Shown piece after piece: positions 1 to 8,743 of a stretch of 18,066 nucleotides of DNA. A program made the translations under genes and the position numbers. Numbering within the stretch: the stretch's first letter is position 1; each line of letters opens with the position of its first letter. The DNA is from Fidelibacterota bacterium UBA7303 (lineage in GTDB: Bacteria > Fidelibacterota > Marinisomatia > Marinisomatales > UBA1611). The notes beneath the pieces were generated by a model. The model saw only the letters and a program-made list of their open reading frames with translations. It did not search any database and was not told the DNA's origin. Where the stretch lies: positions 781 to 18,846 of the forward strand of contig DKQR01000106.1 in NCBI GenBank assembly GCA_002471805.1. Direction: 5' to 3'.

Positions 1-671
1 TTCTGGACGAATTTGAGCTGGTCATAAAGATCTTCCCTGTTGGTAATAACTATTCCGCCAATCAATTGGTTGTGCCCACTCAGATATTTTGTGGTACTGT
101 GCATTACCAAATCAGCGCCATATTCCAGAGGACGCAAGAATACCGGTGTTGCAAAAGTAGAATCTATTCCAAAAATCAGATCATGGTTTTTAGCAATTTT
201 AGCCACTGCCTCCAGGTCTGTTACTTTCAGCAGGGGATTGGTGGGTGTTTCCACCCATATCATTTTTGTTTCTGGCTGGATTGCAGCTTCAATATTCTCA
301 GGAAAAGACGTATCCACATAGGTAAAGTGCAAATCATAATTAACTAAAATCTGGTTAAAATGCCGGGAGACACCGCCGTAGACATCATCAGAACAGATCA
401 CATGGTCTCCAGCTTTTAATAATTTCAAACAACTGTCTACAGCAGCCATGCCGCTTGAATATGCGACGCCATATTTTCCGCTGTCGATCGCAGCTAAATG
501 GTCTTCCATCATTTGCCGTGTGGGGTTGGCAGAACGTGTGTAGTCGAATCCTTTATCTTTCCCAACTTCTTCCAAAACGTAAGTGGCCGTCTGGTGCAAT
601 GGCGGCAGAATGGATCCGGTAATTGGATCTGGCTTGATTGCGGCATGCAGCACTTTTGTGTCAAATTTCAT
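1..671 (-). CDS. metB: Cystathionine gamma-synthase/lyase family PLP enzyme, C-terminus missing (window edge)
   Basis: This is the N-terminal 223 residues of a Cys/Met-metabolism PLP enzyme (fold type I, usually about 380-400 residues); the rest lies beyond base 1. Visible landmarks are YTRSANPTR (residues 44-52, where the family binds cofactor phosphate and substrate), SSGMAAV (72-78), and HSTTKYLSGH (191-200) with Lys195 as the expected Schiff-base lysine. The family motif DNTF appears as DSTF (170-173). The ATG at 671 follows GGAG by 5 bases, and the thrC stop lies just upstream, so the two genes are probably translationally coupled. Its place at the end of a threonine/methionine block favours cystathionine gamma-synthase (activated homoserine plus cysteine to cystathionine). 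Gamma-lyase, beta-lyase or methionine gamma-lyase cannot be excluded from this fragment. Family assignment is firm; the exact reaction is inferred. Confidence 0.85.
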   Translation of the reverse strand, partial: MKFDTKVLHAAIKPDPITGSILPPLHQTATYVLEEVGKDKGFDYTRSANPTRQMMEDHLAAIDSGKYGVAYSSGMAAVDSCLKLLKAGDHVICSDDVYGGVSRHFNQILVNYDLHFTYVDTSFPENIEAAIQPETKMIWVETPTNPLLKVTDLEAVAKIAKNHDLIFGIDSTFATPVFLRPLEYGADLVMHSTTKYLSGHNQLIGGIVITNREDLYDQLKFVQ

Positions 672-680
672 TTTTTCTCC

Positions 681-1964
681 CTAATTGTGGATTAAAAATT
701 CTTTTAAGTAAGAATAATGAGCAGGGATAATAATGCTATTTTTTTCTTTTTCCATTGATTTTTGAAGCTGTCTAGGAATGGCAATTTGTTCATTGATGAC
801 CGGTTCGACCACCTGAGGGAATTTACCTGGATGTGCTGTGGCCAGGGCAATACCCGTGAGATGTGCATTTACTTCCTGTCGGTATTTTTCTATACCTGAT
901 AGCCCTACTGCCGTGTGCGGATCAGTAAGATAATTTAATTTATCATTTGTGTATTGGATGGCATATTTCGTTTCATCATCCTGGAAACTCCAGCTGATAA
1001 GATCGCGTCGAACTTCGTTCACATTCTCATTATAAATTTTCAGGATACGATCAAAATTACTGGGCCTGCCCACATCCATGGCATTGGAAATAGTCTGTTT
1101 GGATGGCATACCATTGAATTCGCCTGTTTCTAAGTATTTGGGGAAAACATCATTGGCGTTTGTCGCGGCGATAAATTTTTCTACGGGCAGTCCCATATGC
1201 TTAGCAATGATACCCCCGGTAAGATTGCCGAAATTCCCACTGGGCACACTAAAAACAATGGGCTGATCGGTGTTGATCTGTTTCCAGGCCCAGGCATAAT
1301 AGACGGATTGGGGCAGAAGGCGGGCAATATTGATGGAATTGGCAGAACTAAGAGAACGCCGTTGATTGACACTTTTATCAAGAAAAGCTTCCTTTACCAT
1401 GTGCTGGCAATCATCAAAGCTGCCTTCTACTTCCAGGGCGGTTATATTGCCGCCGTAGGTGGTTAATTGCTGTTCCTGGATGGCGCTTACACGGCCCGAA
1501 GGGTAAAGGATTACAACTTGAATTCCATCCAGGCCAAAAAACCCGTTGGCTACAGCACTGCCTGTATCACCGGATGTGGCCACCAGTATTGTGATTTCTT
1601 CCGACAGCAAATGTTCCATACAGCGGGCCATGAATCTGGCAGCGAAATCTTTGAAAGCCATGGTTGGTCCATGAAATAACTCCAATACATAAATATCATC
1701 GATCAAACAAACCAGAGGGATATCAAAGGTAAAGGCAGCGTTACAAATTTCCATAAGTTCTGCGGAAGAAATGTTTTTAGATACAAAAGGCTGGATCATT
1801 TCAGCAGCCAGTTCACTATAGGTCATTTCCCTTTGGTAAAAAGAACGGTCAAACTCCGGGATTGATTCTGGAAGGTATAGCCCCCGATCAGGTGCCAAAC
1901 CATGGAATAGCGCTTCCCTAAAACCAACAGCAGAACTGTGTTGGTTGGTACTGAAATACCGCAC
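681..1964 (-). CDS. thrC: Threonine synthase
   Basis: Converts O-phosphohomoserine to threonine and phosphate with PLP, the last step of threonine synthesis, in the cytoplasm. The 427-residue product has the typical N-terminus (YFSTNQ, then GLAPDRGLYLPE at 22-33), HGPTMAFKDF (98-107) with Lys105 as the PLP lysine, SGDTGSA (131-137), SANSINIARLLPQ (207-219) and PSGNFGN (241-247) for phosphate and cofactor binding. Length and motifs fit the long bacterial/fungal-type enzyme. The start is GTG at 1964; no ATG is available upstream in frame before thrB ends, and residue 1 fits family N-termini. Only a weak AAGG lies ahead, at very short spacing, so translation may depend on coupling to thrB, whose stop is 4 bases upstream. 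It is followed after 9 bases by the metB-like gene. Confidence 0.96.
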   Translation of the reverse strand: MRYFSTNQHSSAVGFREALFHGLAPDRGLYLPESIPEFDRSFYQREMTYSELAAEMIQPFVSKNISSAELMEICNAAFTFDIPLVCLIDDIYVLELFHGPTMAFKDFAARFMARCMEHLLSEEITILVATSGDTGSAVANGFFGLDGIQVVILYPSGRVSAIQEQQLTTYGGNITALEVEGSFDDCQHMVKEAFLDKSVNQRRSLSSANSINIARLLPQSVYYAWAWKQINTDQPIVFSVPSGNFGNLTGGIIAKHMGLPVEKFIAATNANDVFPKYLETGEFNGMPSKQTISNAMDVGRPSNFDRILKIYNENVNEVRRDLISWSFQDDETKYAIQYTNDKLNYLTDPHTAVGLSGIEKYRQEVNAHLTGIALATAHPGKFPQVVEPVINEQIAIPRQLQKSMEKEKNSIIIPAHYSYLKEFLIHN

Positions 1965-1968
1965 AGCC

Positions 1969-2904
1969 TTAGTCCAGTATTTCCGGGGGCTTCCTGTGAA
2001 TGGGTGATGGATATGCGATACTGTTCAGACCGTTTTTCCTAAATGACTCCACCATAGCAATTCCAACTTTCCTGGATATTTCTTCGGAATCACTTAAGGC
2101 AAATAAGGCTGGCCCTGAACCAGAAATACCACAACCGATAGCGCCAGTATCCATAGCTGCCTGCTGGACTATATGGTAGCCAGGAATCAGTTCAGCACGT
2201 ACTGGTTCAGCGAATAGATCTACCATGGATCGGCCCAGTAAATCAAAATCAGCTTCATGCAGTCCCAGGGTAAAACCTGCCAGATTCCCAGCCTGTTCAA
2301 CAGCAGATTTTAAAGGTACCCGTTTTGGCAGCATCCTTCGAGCATCTTTGGTATTAACTGTAAAATCCGGCAGTATGGCGGTGCTGAATAAATTATCGGG
2401 GATGGGTAATTGCAAAATATCCAGGGGATCGTAGCTGCGGATCAGGATCATACCGCCTAATAGAGCCGGTGCAATATTATCGGCGTGAAAGCTTCCCGAA
2501 GCTACAGCCTCTCCAGCCATACCATGGATCAGCAAATCGTTCAGATTAAAAGGATTACCTAATAGTTCATTGACACCCACCAAAGCCGCCGCCGCACTGG
2601 CAGCACTGGAACCAATTCCACTGCCCGGCGGTATTCCTTTTTTAATTTTTATTTTAAATCCTTGTTGACTATCGACCGTATTTAAGAATGATAAGATTGC
2701 TTTTCCTGCTGTATTATTTTCAGCAGCAGTTGGTATTGAATCAGCTTTAATACCAGACATGACAATTTCGATACCCGGTTTCTCCTGGGTTTCAATGGTT
2801 AAATCATCTGATGGTTCAGCAATGGCATAGCCAATGCAGTCAAAACCGCAGGAAACATTTGCTACTGAAGCGGTTGCACGAACTCTAATTGATTTTTCAG
2901 GCAT
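1969..2904 (-). CDS. thrB: Homoserine kinase (GHMP family)
   Basis: Phosphorylates homoserine with ATP to O-phosphohomoserine, the substrate of the adjacent ThrC. The 311-residue protein shows the three GHMP-kinase motifs: an N-terminal strand with SVANVSCGFD (13-22), the phosphate loop IPPGSGIGSSAASAAAAL (91-108), and the C-terminal glycine-rich GAIGCGISGSGPALFAL (254-270). Length is normal for the family (about 300-320). The ATG at 2904 lies inside the 3' end of asd (8-bp overlap) and is preceded by AAAGGA about 7 bases upstream. The overlap and the 4-bp gap to thrC point to one polycistronic mRNA. No missing residue or frameshift is seen. Other GHMP kinases are unlikely given the thrA-asd-thrB-thrC context. 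Confidence 0.96.
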   Translation of the reverse strand: MPEKSIRVRATASVANVSCGFDCIGYAIAEPSDDLTIETQEKPGIEIVMSGIKADSIPTAAENNTAGKAILSFLNTVDSQQGFKIKIKKGIPPGSGIGSSAASAAAALVGVNELLGNPFNLNDLLIHGMAGEAVASGSFHADNIAPALLGGMILIRSYDPLDILQLPIPDNLFSTAILPDFTVNTKDARRMLPKRVPLKSAVEQAGNLAGFTLGLHEADFDLLGRSMVDLFAEPVRAELIPGYHIVQQAAMDTGAIGCGISGSGPALFALSDSEEISRKVGIAMVESFRKNGLNSIAYPSPIHRKPPEILD

Positions 2905-3994
2905 GGATATATCCTTTTTTTACCAGCAATTCTGCCATGAGGATGGCACCGCCGGCAGCACCTCGAACTGTATTATGTGAAAGGGCTACAAATCGAAAAT
3001 CAAAAATTTTATCTTGGGCCAACCGGCCAATTGTAACAGCCATTCCATTTTCCAAATCGCGGTCCAATTTGGGCTGGGGTCGATTATTCTCATCGATATA
3101 GATGATTGGTCTTTCTGGGCCTGTTGGAAGATTTTCAATCTGTGGCAGCCCTTTGTATTCGTTCCAGATGGATTTGATTGTATCAATAGATATTTTTTTA
3201 TCCTTGAATCGAATATATACCACAGCCAAATGGCCATCAATTACTGGCACTCTTGTGCAGGTAGCGGATATATTGATTCTGTCTGTGTTTTCAATGCCAC
3301 CGTTTGTTATCTGGCCCAGTATTTTTAATGGTTCATTTTCGGTTTTTTCTTCTTCACCGCAAATATAGGGAATAACATTCTCCTCCATTTCAGGTGAGGA
3401 AATCGTAGCCTGTCCGCCGCCAGAGAGAGCTTGCAGTGTAGTGACTTGGACTTGGTCTACAGGAAAACCCGCTTCTTCCAAGGCGTGCAATGCAACCAGA
3501 TAGGATTGAATGGAGCAGTTAGGTTTCACAGCTACAAATCCATTAGTTGGTAACCCGCGTCCGGATTGCTGAATCGGGATAATATCTGCATGACCAGGAT
3601 TAATTTCCGGGATAATCATGGGTACATCATTGGTCCATCGATTTGCCGAACTATTACTGATTATGGGAAAACCGGCATTTGCATAATCAAATTCCAAATC
3701 CTGCGTTTCTTCCTTTCTTGGCAGGTCCATGGCAGAAAAAACACACTCCACATTTTTGGGAATGGTATCAAAATCCCGAACATTACGAACGATCAAATGA
3801 TGAACAGTTGCGGGAATTGCACCCGGCATCAGCCAGTTTTGGCCCACTGCATCAGAATAATTTTTTCCCGCTGAACGAGGGGAAGCAGCCACGTCAACTA
3901 TCTGGAACCAGGGATGATTATCCAGTAAACGAATATAATTCTGTCCAACCATCCCGGTGGCGCCCAAAACACTGACTTTGATTTTTTGATTCAT
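2897..3994 (-). CDS. asd: Aspartate-semialdehyde dehydrogenase, archaeal/fungal-like subfamily
   Basis: Reduces aspartyl-phosphate to aspartate semialdehyde with NAD(P)H, the second step of the aspartate family pathway. The 365-residue protein begins with a Rossmann nucleotide-binding motif, VLGATGMVGQ (9-18). The catalytic cysteine is Cys160 in VKPNCSIQSY, and SGGGQATISSPEMEENVIPY (191-210) is a substrate/cofactor segment typical of the archaeal/fungal subfamily. RVPVIDGH (248-255) supplies the conserved active-site histidine. The size and the KPNCS..SY and EMEENV signatures separate it from the E. coli-type enzyme, which has a different sequence around the cysteine. ATG at 3994 is 1 base after the thrA stop, with AAAGAG as ribosome site inside the end of thrA. 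The 3' end overlaps thrB by 8 bp. Confidence 0.95.
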   Translation of the reverse strand: MNQKIKVSVLGATGMVGQNYIRLLDNHPWFQIVDVAASPRSAGKNYSDAVGQNWLMPGAIPATVHHLIVRNVRDFDTIPKNVECVFSAMDLPRKEETQDLEFDYANAGFPIISNSSANRWTNDVPMIIPEINPGHADIIPIQQSGRGLPTNGFVAVKPNCSIQSYLVALHALEEAGFPVDQVQVTTLQALSGGGQATISSPEMEENVIPYICGEEEKTENEPLKILGQITNGGIENTDRINISATCTRVPVIDGHLAVVYIRFKDKKISIDTIKSIWNEYKGLPQIENLPTGPERPIIYIDENNRPQPKLDRDLENGMAVTIGRLAQDKIFDFRFVALSHNTVRGAAGGAILMAELLVKKGYIHA

Positions 3995-3995
3995 G

Positions 3996-6419
3996 CTAAC
4001 TCTTTATACATGCCTGGATATCCTGGAGCACACCCGCAGCGGTAACGGAGGCACCGGCACCGTATCCTTTGATCACCAGGGGTACATCATGATATCGTCT
4101 GGTTTTAAACAGGATGAAATTCTCACTTCCGCGCTGATGAAAAAACGGGCTTTTTTGATCCACGGCTTCCAGGCCGGCCTTGATCTTGTTTCCATCCCAG
4201 GATCCTATGTAGCGTAACACTTTCTGTTCAGCTACTGCTTTTTCAAGACGATCAAGGAAAAACGAATCAAAGTCGGCAAACTGATCTAAAAATTCATCCA
4301 CAGACAAGTCCGAATCCAATGCTCCCGGTATCAAACTTTCCACGGATACATCATTCAGTTCCAATTCAGCCCCTGTTTCGCGGGCCAATATTAATATTTT
4401 TCTGGCCACATCCATGCCGTTTAAATCTTCCCTGGGATCCGGCTCAGTAAAACCTTTTTCCCTGGCATAACTGACCAGGGAACTGAAGGGAGTTTGACCA
4501 TCAAAATTATTGAATAAATAACCTAGGGTGCCGGACAATATACCCTGGATCTCGATGATCTCATCTCCGACGGCCAGCAATCCCTGAAGCGTATTAATAA
4601 TAGGCAATCCAGCACCCACATTGGTTTCATATCGAAAATGAACCTTGTGCTTCTGGGCTGATTCCCGGATAGACCAGTAATATTCCTGGTCCAGGGTATT
4701 GGCAATCTTATTTGCTGTGACCACTGAGAAACCCTTATCTATGATATCCAGGTATTTTTCTGCAATGCTTTGGCTGGCAGTACAATCAACAAATATTCTT
4801 TGGTTCGATCCTGTATTTGCATATTGTAGAAATTCATCCAATACGAAAGGAACGGAAGAATTCATTAAATCATCCTGGGCTGTGACCGGATTGATTGCGT
4901 TGTCACCCAGGAGCATTTTTTTACTGGTACTTAAAGCACGGATGCGTATGCCCTTAAGATTTTCCTGCCTGATGATATTTAACAGTTCACTGCCAATGGT
5001 ACCCGCACCCACCAGGTAGATATCCAGCGAACTCTCTTTTTTTTCAAAAAATTCATTGTGCAAAACGCTCAAGGTATTTGAAACATCAGCATCATCTACA
5101 ATGAAAGATATATTTCGCTCTGAAGATCCTTGTGCAATTGCGATGATACTGATGTTATGGCGGCCAAGGGTTGAGAAGACCCGACCGGAAACTCCCGGGT
5201 TTTGACGCATGCCTTCGCCAACTACAGCAACAAGTGATAATTTTTTTTCTAATTTGATTCTATCAATTTGTTTGTGTTTAATTTCAGTTTCGAACTCAGT
5301 TTTTAATGCCCTCAATGCAGCAGCATTATACTTTGGCTTTATGGCAAAGCAGACAGAATGTTCACTGAATGCCATTGAGATCAGGATTATATTAATGCTC
5401 TCATTTGCTAAAGAGGAAAAAATACGTCCTATGGTACCTTTCAAACTCACCAGACCAGCTCCTTGAAGCAGCACAAGCGAGATATTGGATAAGGATGATA
5501 TTCCCACAACAATCTCATCTAAATTTGCACGGTCTTTGCCGATCCTAGTACCTGGTTGTCCTGGATCAAATGTATTTTTGATATAAATGGGTATATTTTT
5601 GTAAAGGGCTGGTATCATGGAAGGGGGAAATATGACTTTTGCCCCAGCGTGGGCCAATTCCATTGCCTCCTCATAGGTCATGGTTGGAACAGTTTTTGCT
5701 TGCTTTACAATATTAGGATCTGCGGAAAGAATCCCATCGACATCGGACCAGATTTCAATCAATTGTGCGTTCAATGCGGCACCAAAGATGGAAGCAGTAT
5801 AATCTGAACCGTTTCGGCCCAATGTTGTTGTTTTCCCATTTTCAGTGGCTCCCAAGAAACCGGTGATTACCTGGACTTTGGTACGCTCTTTGCAATAAGT
5901 ACGGATGCGGTCGTATGATTGCCGATAATGCACATATGCGTGCCCAAAATTGTTATCGGTTAATATGACATTTCTTGCATCTAACTGTTCTGCCGCAATT
6001 CCAATATGAGATAAATACTTAGCTATAATTGTTGTTGATAATAATTCACCATATGACAGAATTTTGTCCTGTAGTTGGGATGAAAGCTGTTTTGCTTTTG
6101 CGATCGATGACAGATCTGATTCCAATTGTGAAAAATATTCATCAAGATGACATTGATCATTAATCTCAACCTGTAAACATAAATCTTGTATACATTTCCT
6201 GTGTCTTTTGACCAGGGACGTCAACATTGGATCTTTGGGCTTACCTGATGCTACTGTTTCTGCAAGATTTTTCAATGTATCTGTGACGCCACCCAAAGCA
6301 GAAATCACAATGACTAAATCGTCATCTTTATTCTTATCCTTGACAATATTGGCCACATGACGGATTTTTTCTGCATCTGCGATAGATGATCCGCCAAACT
6401 TTATTATTTTTAATGCCAA
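3996..6419 (-). CDS. thrA: Bifunctional aspartokinase / homoserine dehydrogenase
   Basis: One polypeptide catalyses aspartate to aspartyl-phosphate (N-terminal) and aspartate semialdehyde to homoserine (C-terminal). The kinase part has KFGGSS (7-12) and TTTLGRNGSDYTA (197-209). A tandem ACT region spans about 310-455, with NPGVSGRVFSTLGRHNISI around 407-425; in related enzymes this is the site of feedback inhibition by threonine. The dehydrogenase part has the Rossmann motif VGAGTIGSELL (470-480), ETNVGAGLPII (598-608), and DPREDLNGMDVARK (661-674). At 807 residues it is close to E. coli ThrA/MetL (about 810-820). The start is TTG at 6419, chosen because AGAGG lies 6 bases upstream and the motif starts at residue 5. 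It heads the tight thrA-asd-thrB-thrC array. Confidence 0.97.
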   Translation of the reverse strand: MALKIIKFGGSSIADAEKIRHVANIVKDKNKDDDLVIVISALGGVTDTLKNLAETVASGKPKDPMLTSLVKRHRKCIQDLCLQVEINDQCHLDEYFSQLESDLSSIAKAKQLSSQLQDKILSYGELLSTTIIAKYLSHIGIAAEQLDARNVILTDNNFGHAYVHYRQSYDRIRTYCKERTKVQVITGFLGATENGKTTTLGRNGSDYTASIFGAALNAQLIEIWSDVDGILSADPNIVKQAKTVPTMTYEEAMELAHAGAKVIFPPSMIPALYKNIPIYIKNTFDPGQPGTRIGKDRANLDEIVVGISSLSNISLVLLQGAGLVSLKGTIGRIFSSLANESINIILISMAFSEHSVCFAIKPKYNAAALRALKTEFETEIKHKQIDRIKLEKKLSLVAVVGEGMRQNPGVSGRVFSTLGRHNISIIAIAQGSSERNISFIVDDADVSNTLSVLHNEFFEKKESSLDIYLVGAGTIGSELLNIIRQENLKGIRIRALSTSKKMLLGDNAINPVTAQDDLMNSSVPFVLDEFLQYANTGSNQRIFVDCTASQSIAEKYLDIIDKGFSVVTANKIANTLDQEYYWSIRESAQKHKVHFRYETNVGAGLPIINTLQGLLAVGDEIIEIQGILSGTLGYLFNNFDGQTPFSSLVSYAREKGFTEPDPREDLNGMDVARKILILARETGAELELNDVSVESLIPGALDSDLSVDEFLDQFADFDSFFLDRLEKAVAEQKVLRYIGSWDGNKIKAGLEAVDQKSPFFHQRGSENFILFKTRRYHDVPLVIKGYGAGASVTAAGVLQDIQACIKS

Positions 6420-6553
6420 CGCCTGCCTCTTTTAATAATCCAATATATAGATAAATATAACTTTAGAAATTAAGTAAACTATAGATTGTAAATCAGTTCA
6501 AAATTCAGGTTAGAATAAGGCTATCTCCCCTGATTTAATATCAATACTGCCAG
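6420..6553 (-). other. Gap between metA and thrA, with a possible weak hairpin
   Basis: This is the only spacing above 100 bases within the leftward block. The thrA ribosome site AGAGG lies at its downstream end. On the transcribed strand AAATCAGG (6536-6529) can pair with CCTGAATTT (6509-6501), allowing one bulge, and is followed by TTTTG. That is too weak to call a terminator. The rest is AT-rich and could hold a separate thrA promoter, but I see no convincing -35/-10 pair. No lysine riboswitch and no Thr/Ile-rich leader peptide is evident. Confidence 0.3.
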
Positions 6554-7357
6554 TTATTCTGCTTTATTCGAATTAGAATGGGCATACATATTCTGTAACC
6601 AGTTATTAAAAAAGAGAGTTCCGTGGATGTCCCAGCATTTAACGGGATCGTTATTGGGATCATTATTTGGAAAATAGTTTACAGGAATATCTATTTCCAT
6701 TTCGTTTTTTATATCACGATGGTATTCTTTAGACAATGTATCCGCATCATATTCAAAATGATTAAAATTATAATATTCATTATGTGTTTTACTGGCAATA
6801 AGACATGGACCGGATTCCTCAGAATACAATAGTAACTCTAAATCCGGGTCCGCATCAATATCATCCTTTCTTACTCCTGCAAACCTAGAGACTGGTATTT
6901 TGATTGTACCACTTAAACCATCCATTAGATTTGCACCAGGATTAATAATTTCATGATCATAAACCCCTGAAAATTTCTTTTCATATAGAATTTTTTCAAT
7001 TCCGTAGAAATAATATAGTGCCACGTTCGCACCCCAGCATATGTAGTAAGATGAACTGGTTTTGTCCCTGGCCCATTGTATTATTTGGGTTAACTCATCC
7101 ATATATAAAACAGATTCGAAAGGTAAGGTTTCTACCGGAGCACCAGTACAGATAAATCCCTGAAAATTTTCTGAGAGCACATCATCAATAATTTTATAAT
7201 TTGCTTCCAGGTATCCAGGATCAGAATTCTTGGACTGATAGGTGGCAGTCCGGAGAAAAGTAAATTCCAAACCGTAATCATTTTGACCCAGACTTTTTTG
7301 CAATTGATTTTCCGTCTCAACTTTATTTGGCATGAGATTTAAGATAGCAATTTTCAT
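6554..7357 (-). CDS. metA: Homoserine O-acyltransferase, MetA family, probably acetyl-CoA-specific
   Basis: Activates homoserine by O-acylation, the entry to methionine synthesis. From the ATG at 7357 the protein is 267 residues: MKIAILNLMPNKVETENQ at the start, FICTGAPVETLPFESV (69-84), ICWGAN with nucleophile Cys107, SGVYDHEI (130-137), FNHFEYDADTL (198-208) with the expected His200/Glu202 of the catalytic triad, and NYFPNNDP near the end. Glu76 in GAPVE sits where B. cereus MetA has the glutamate that favours acetyl-CoA and E. coli has glycine, which fits the adjacent O-acetylhomoserine sulfhydrylase. I chose ATG 7357 because GGAG lies 6 bases upstream. A GTG at 7405 would add 16 residues but lies inside a 13-bp inverted repeat. 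Relative to E. coli MetA (309 residues) it lacks about 35 N-terminal residues, as do other short MetA homologues. Confidence 0.92.
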   Translation of the reverse strand: MKIAILNLMPNKVETENQLQKSLGQNDYGLEFTFLRTATYQSKNSDPGYLEANYKIIDDVLSENFQGFICTGAPVETLPFESVLYMDELTQIIQWARDKTSSSYYICWGANVALYYFYGIEKILYEKKFSGVYDHEIINPGANLMDGLSGTIKIPVSRFAGVRKDDIDADPDLELLLYSEESGPCLIASKTHNEYYNFNHFEYDADTLSKEYHRDIKNEMEIDIPVNYFPNNDPNNDPVKCWDIHGTLFFNNWLQNMYAHSNSNKAE

Positions 7358-7371
7358 GAACTGCTCCAGCT

Positions 7372-7410
7372 GGATAGTGCTATCAAAGCTCGGCCCCGAT
7401 AGCACTATCC
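7372..7410 (-). repeat. Perfect 13-bp inverted repeat (RNA hairpin) between metY and metA
   Basis: Bases 7372-7384 (GGATAGTGCTATC on the + strand) are exactly the reverse complement of 7398-7410 (GATAGCACTATCC), separated by 13 bases. In metY-metA mRNA this makes a 13-bp stem beginning 19 bases after the metY stop and ending 4 bases before the GGAG of metA. There is no U-run after it, so it is not a standard intrinsic terminator. It may protect or process the mRNA, or modulate metA translation. Each arm is itself nearly palindromic (GATAG-CTATC), so a DNA-binding site is an alternative. Confidence 0.85.
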
Positions 7411-7429
7411 CTATATTTTAGTCTTTTTA

Positions 7430-8743
7430 TTAACTGCTTTTTGCCTTTTCCAGGGCCTGACCAATGTCTGCTTTTATATCATCTATATTTTCCAGGCCGA
7501 CGGAAATACGAACCAGGTCATCTGTAACACCAGATGCCAACTTTTCTTCATCGCTTAACTGCTGGTGTGTAGTCGAATTAGGATGAATTACCAGTGTTTT
7601 TGCATCGCCAACATTTGCCAGGTGGCTGGCCAGCTGCACGCTATTAATAAAGGTTTTCCCAGCCTCCATTCCACCGGCAATACCAAAAGAGAGTACGCCG
7701 CCGAAACCGTTGGTGAGATACTTGGAAGCAGTTTCATGGGATGGATGATCTGGCAACCCGGGGTAACTCACCCAATTCACATTACTCTGGTCCTGCAGCC
7801 ATTTGGCCAGTTCCATGGCATTATCCACATGGCGCTGAGCTCTTAAGGAGAGTGTTTCCAGTCCCTGCAGCAACAGAAAAGAACCAAATGGATGTTGTGC
7901 AGGCCCAAAATCACGCAGACCTTCCACACGTGCCCGGATAATAAAAGCTACATTTGCACCAACGACTCCATCTGGACCAAAGGCTTCCCAGAAATTCAGG
8001 CCATGGTAGCCAGGAGATGGAGAAGTGAATTCAGGGAAGCGTCCATTATCCCAGGGAAATGTACCAGCATCGACGATCACTCCGCCAATGGTATTGCCGT
8101 GACCGCCAATCCATTTAGTAGCAGAATGAACAACTATATCAACACCGAAATCAAATGGCTTGTTGATGTATCCGGCCATACCAAACGTGTTATCGACAAC
8201 CACTGGTACACCGTGCTTCTTGGCAATATTGGATATTGCATCATAGTCAGGGACACTGTATTTGGGGTTGCCAATGCTTTCGAGATATATGGCTTTTGTA
8301 TTGTCATCAATCAAAGATTCAATGGATGATGGATCATCCCCTTCAGCAAAACGTACATCAATTCCAAGCCGTGGAAATGACACCTTAAACTGGTTATAGG
8401 TTCCACCATACAGATAACTGGATGAGACAATGTTGTCTCCTGCCTTGGCAATTGTCTGCAAAGCCAGAAATTGTGCCGCTTGCCCACTGGATGTTGCCAA
8501 TGCAGCTACACCACCTTCTAAGGCAGCCATTCGCTGTTCAAAAACATCCGTCGTTGGATTCATAATCCGGGTGTATATGTTACCAAATTCTTTCAGCGCA
8601 AAAAGATTTGCTGCATGATCGGTATCATTAAAGGTATACGATGTAGATGCAAAGATAGGTACTGCCCGTGCATTTGTTCCGGCTGCCGGTTCCTGACCAG
8701 CATGAATCTGCAGGGTATCAAAGTTTTGAGATAATTCACTCAT
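7430..8743 (-). CDS. metY: O-acetylhomoserine sulfhydrylase (aminocarboxypropyltransferase)
   Basis: Uses PLP to convert O-acetylhomoserine plus sulfide to homocysteine and acetate. The 437-residue protein has the family start FDTLQIHAGQEP (8-19), VPIFASTSYTFND (28-40), YTRIMNPTTDVFEQR (57-71), SSGQAA (85-90), DNTF (184-187), and HSATKWIGGHGNTIGG (206-221) with Lys210 as the Schiff-base lysine. Length is in the usual range for MetY/Met17 (about 425-445), longer than cystathionine gamma-synthases. ATG 8743 is preceded by AAGGAG with 6-base spacing. A SAM-I riboswitch precedes it, so it is likely shut off when S-adenosylmethionine is plentiful. metA follows on the same strand, making the activated homoserine it consumes. 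Confidence 0.97.
   Translation of the reverse strand: MSELSQNFDTLQIHAGQEPAAGTNARAVPIFASTSYTFNDTDHAANLFALKEFGNIYTRIMNPTTDVFEQRMAALEGGVAALATSSGQAAQFLALQTIAKAGDNIVSSSYLYGGTYNQFKVSFPRLGIDVRFAEGDDPSSIESLIDDNTKAIYLESIGNPKYSVPDYDAISNIAKKHGVPVVVDNTFGMAGYINKPFDFGVDIVVHSATKWIGGHGNTIGGVIVDAGTFPWDNGRFPEFTSPSPGYHGLNFWEAFGPDGVVGANVAFIIRARVEGLRDFGPAQHPFGSFLLLQGLETLSLRAQRHVDNAMELAKWLQDQSNVNWVSYPGLPDHPSHETASKYLTNGFGGVLSFGIAGGMEAGKTFINSVQLASHLANVGDAKTLVIHPNSTTHQQLSDEEKLASGVTDDLVRISVGLENIDDIKADIGQALEKAKSS

Noticed and set aside
6501..6536. Terminator between metA and thrA
   Set aside because: The stem is short, bulged and mostly AU, with only four T afterwards; kept as a note in the intergenic entry.
7358..7405. 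Extended metA N-terminus from GTG 7405 (16 extra residues)
   Set aside because: The added residues do not match the MetA family N-terminus, the codons lie partly in the inverted repeat, and ATG 7357 has a well-spaced GGAG.
7892..8329. 145-codon plus-strand ORF inside metY
   Set aside because: Antisense shadow of the strongly conserved metY coding sequence.
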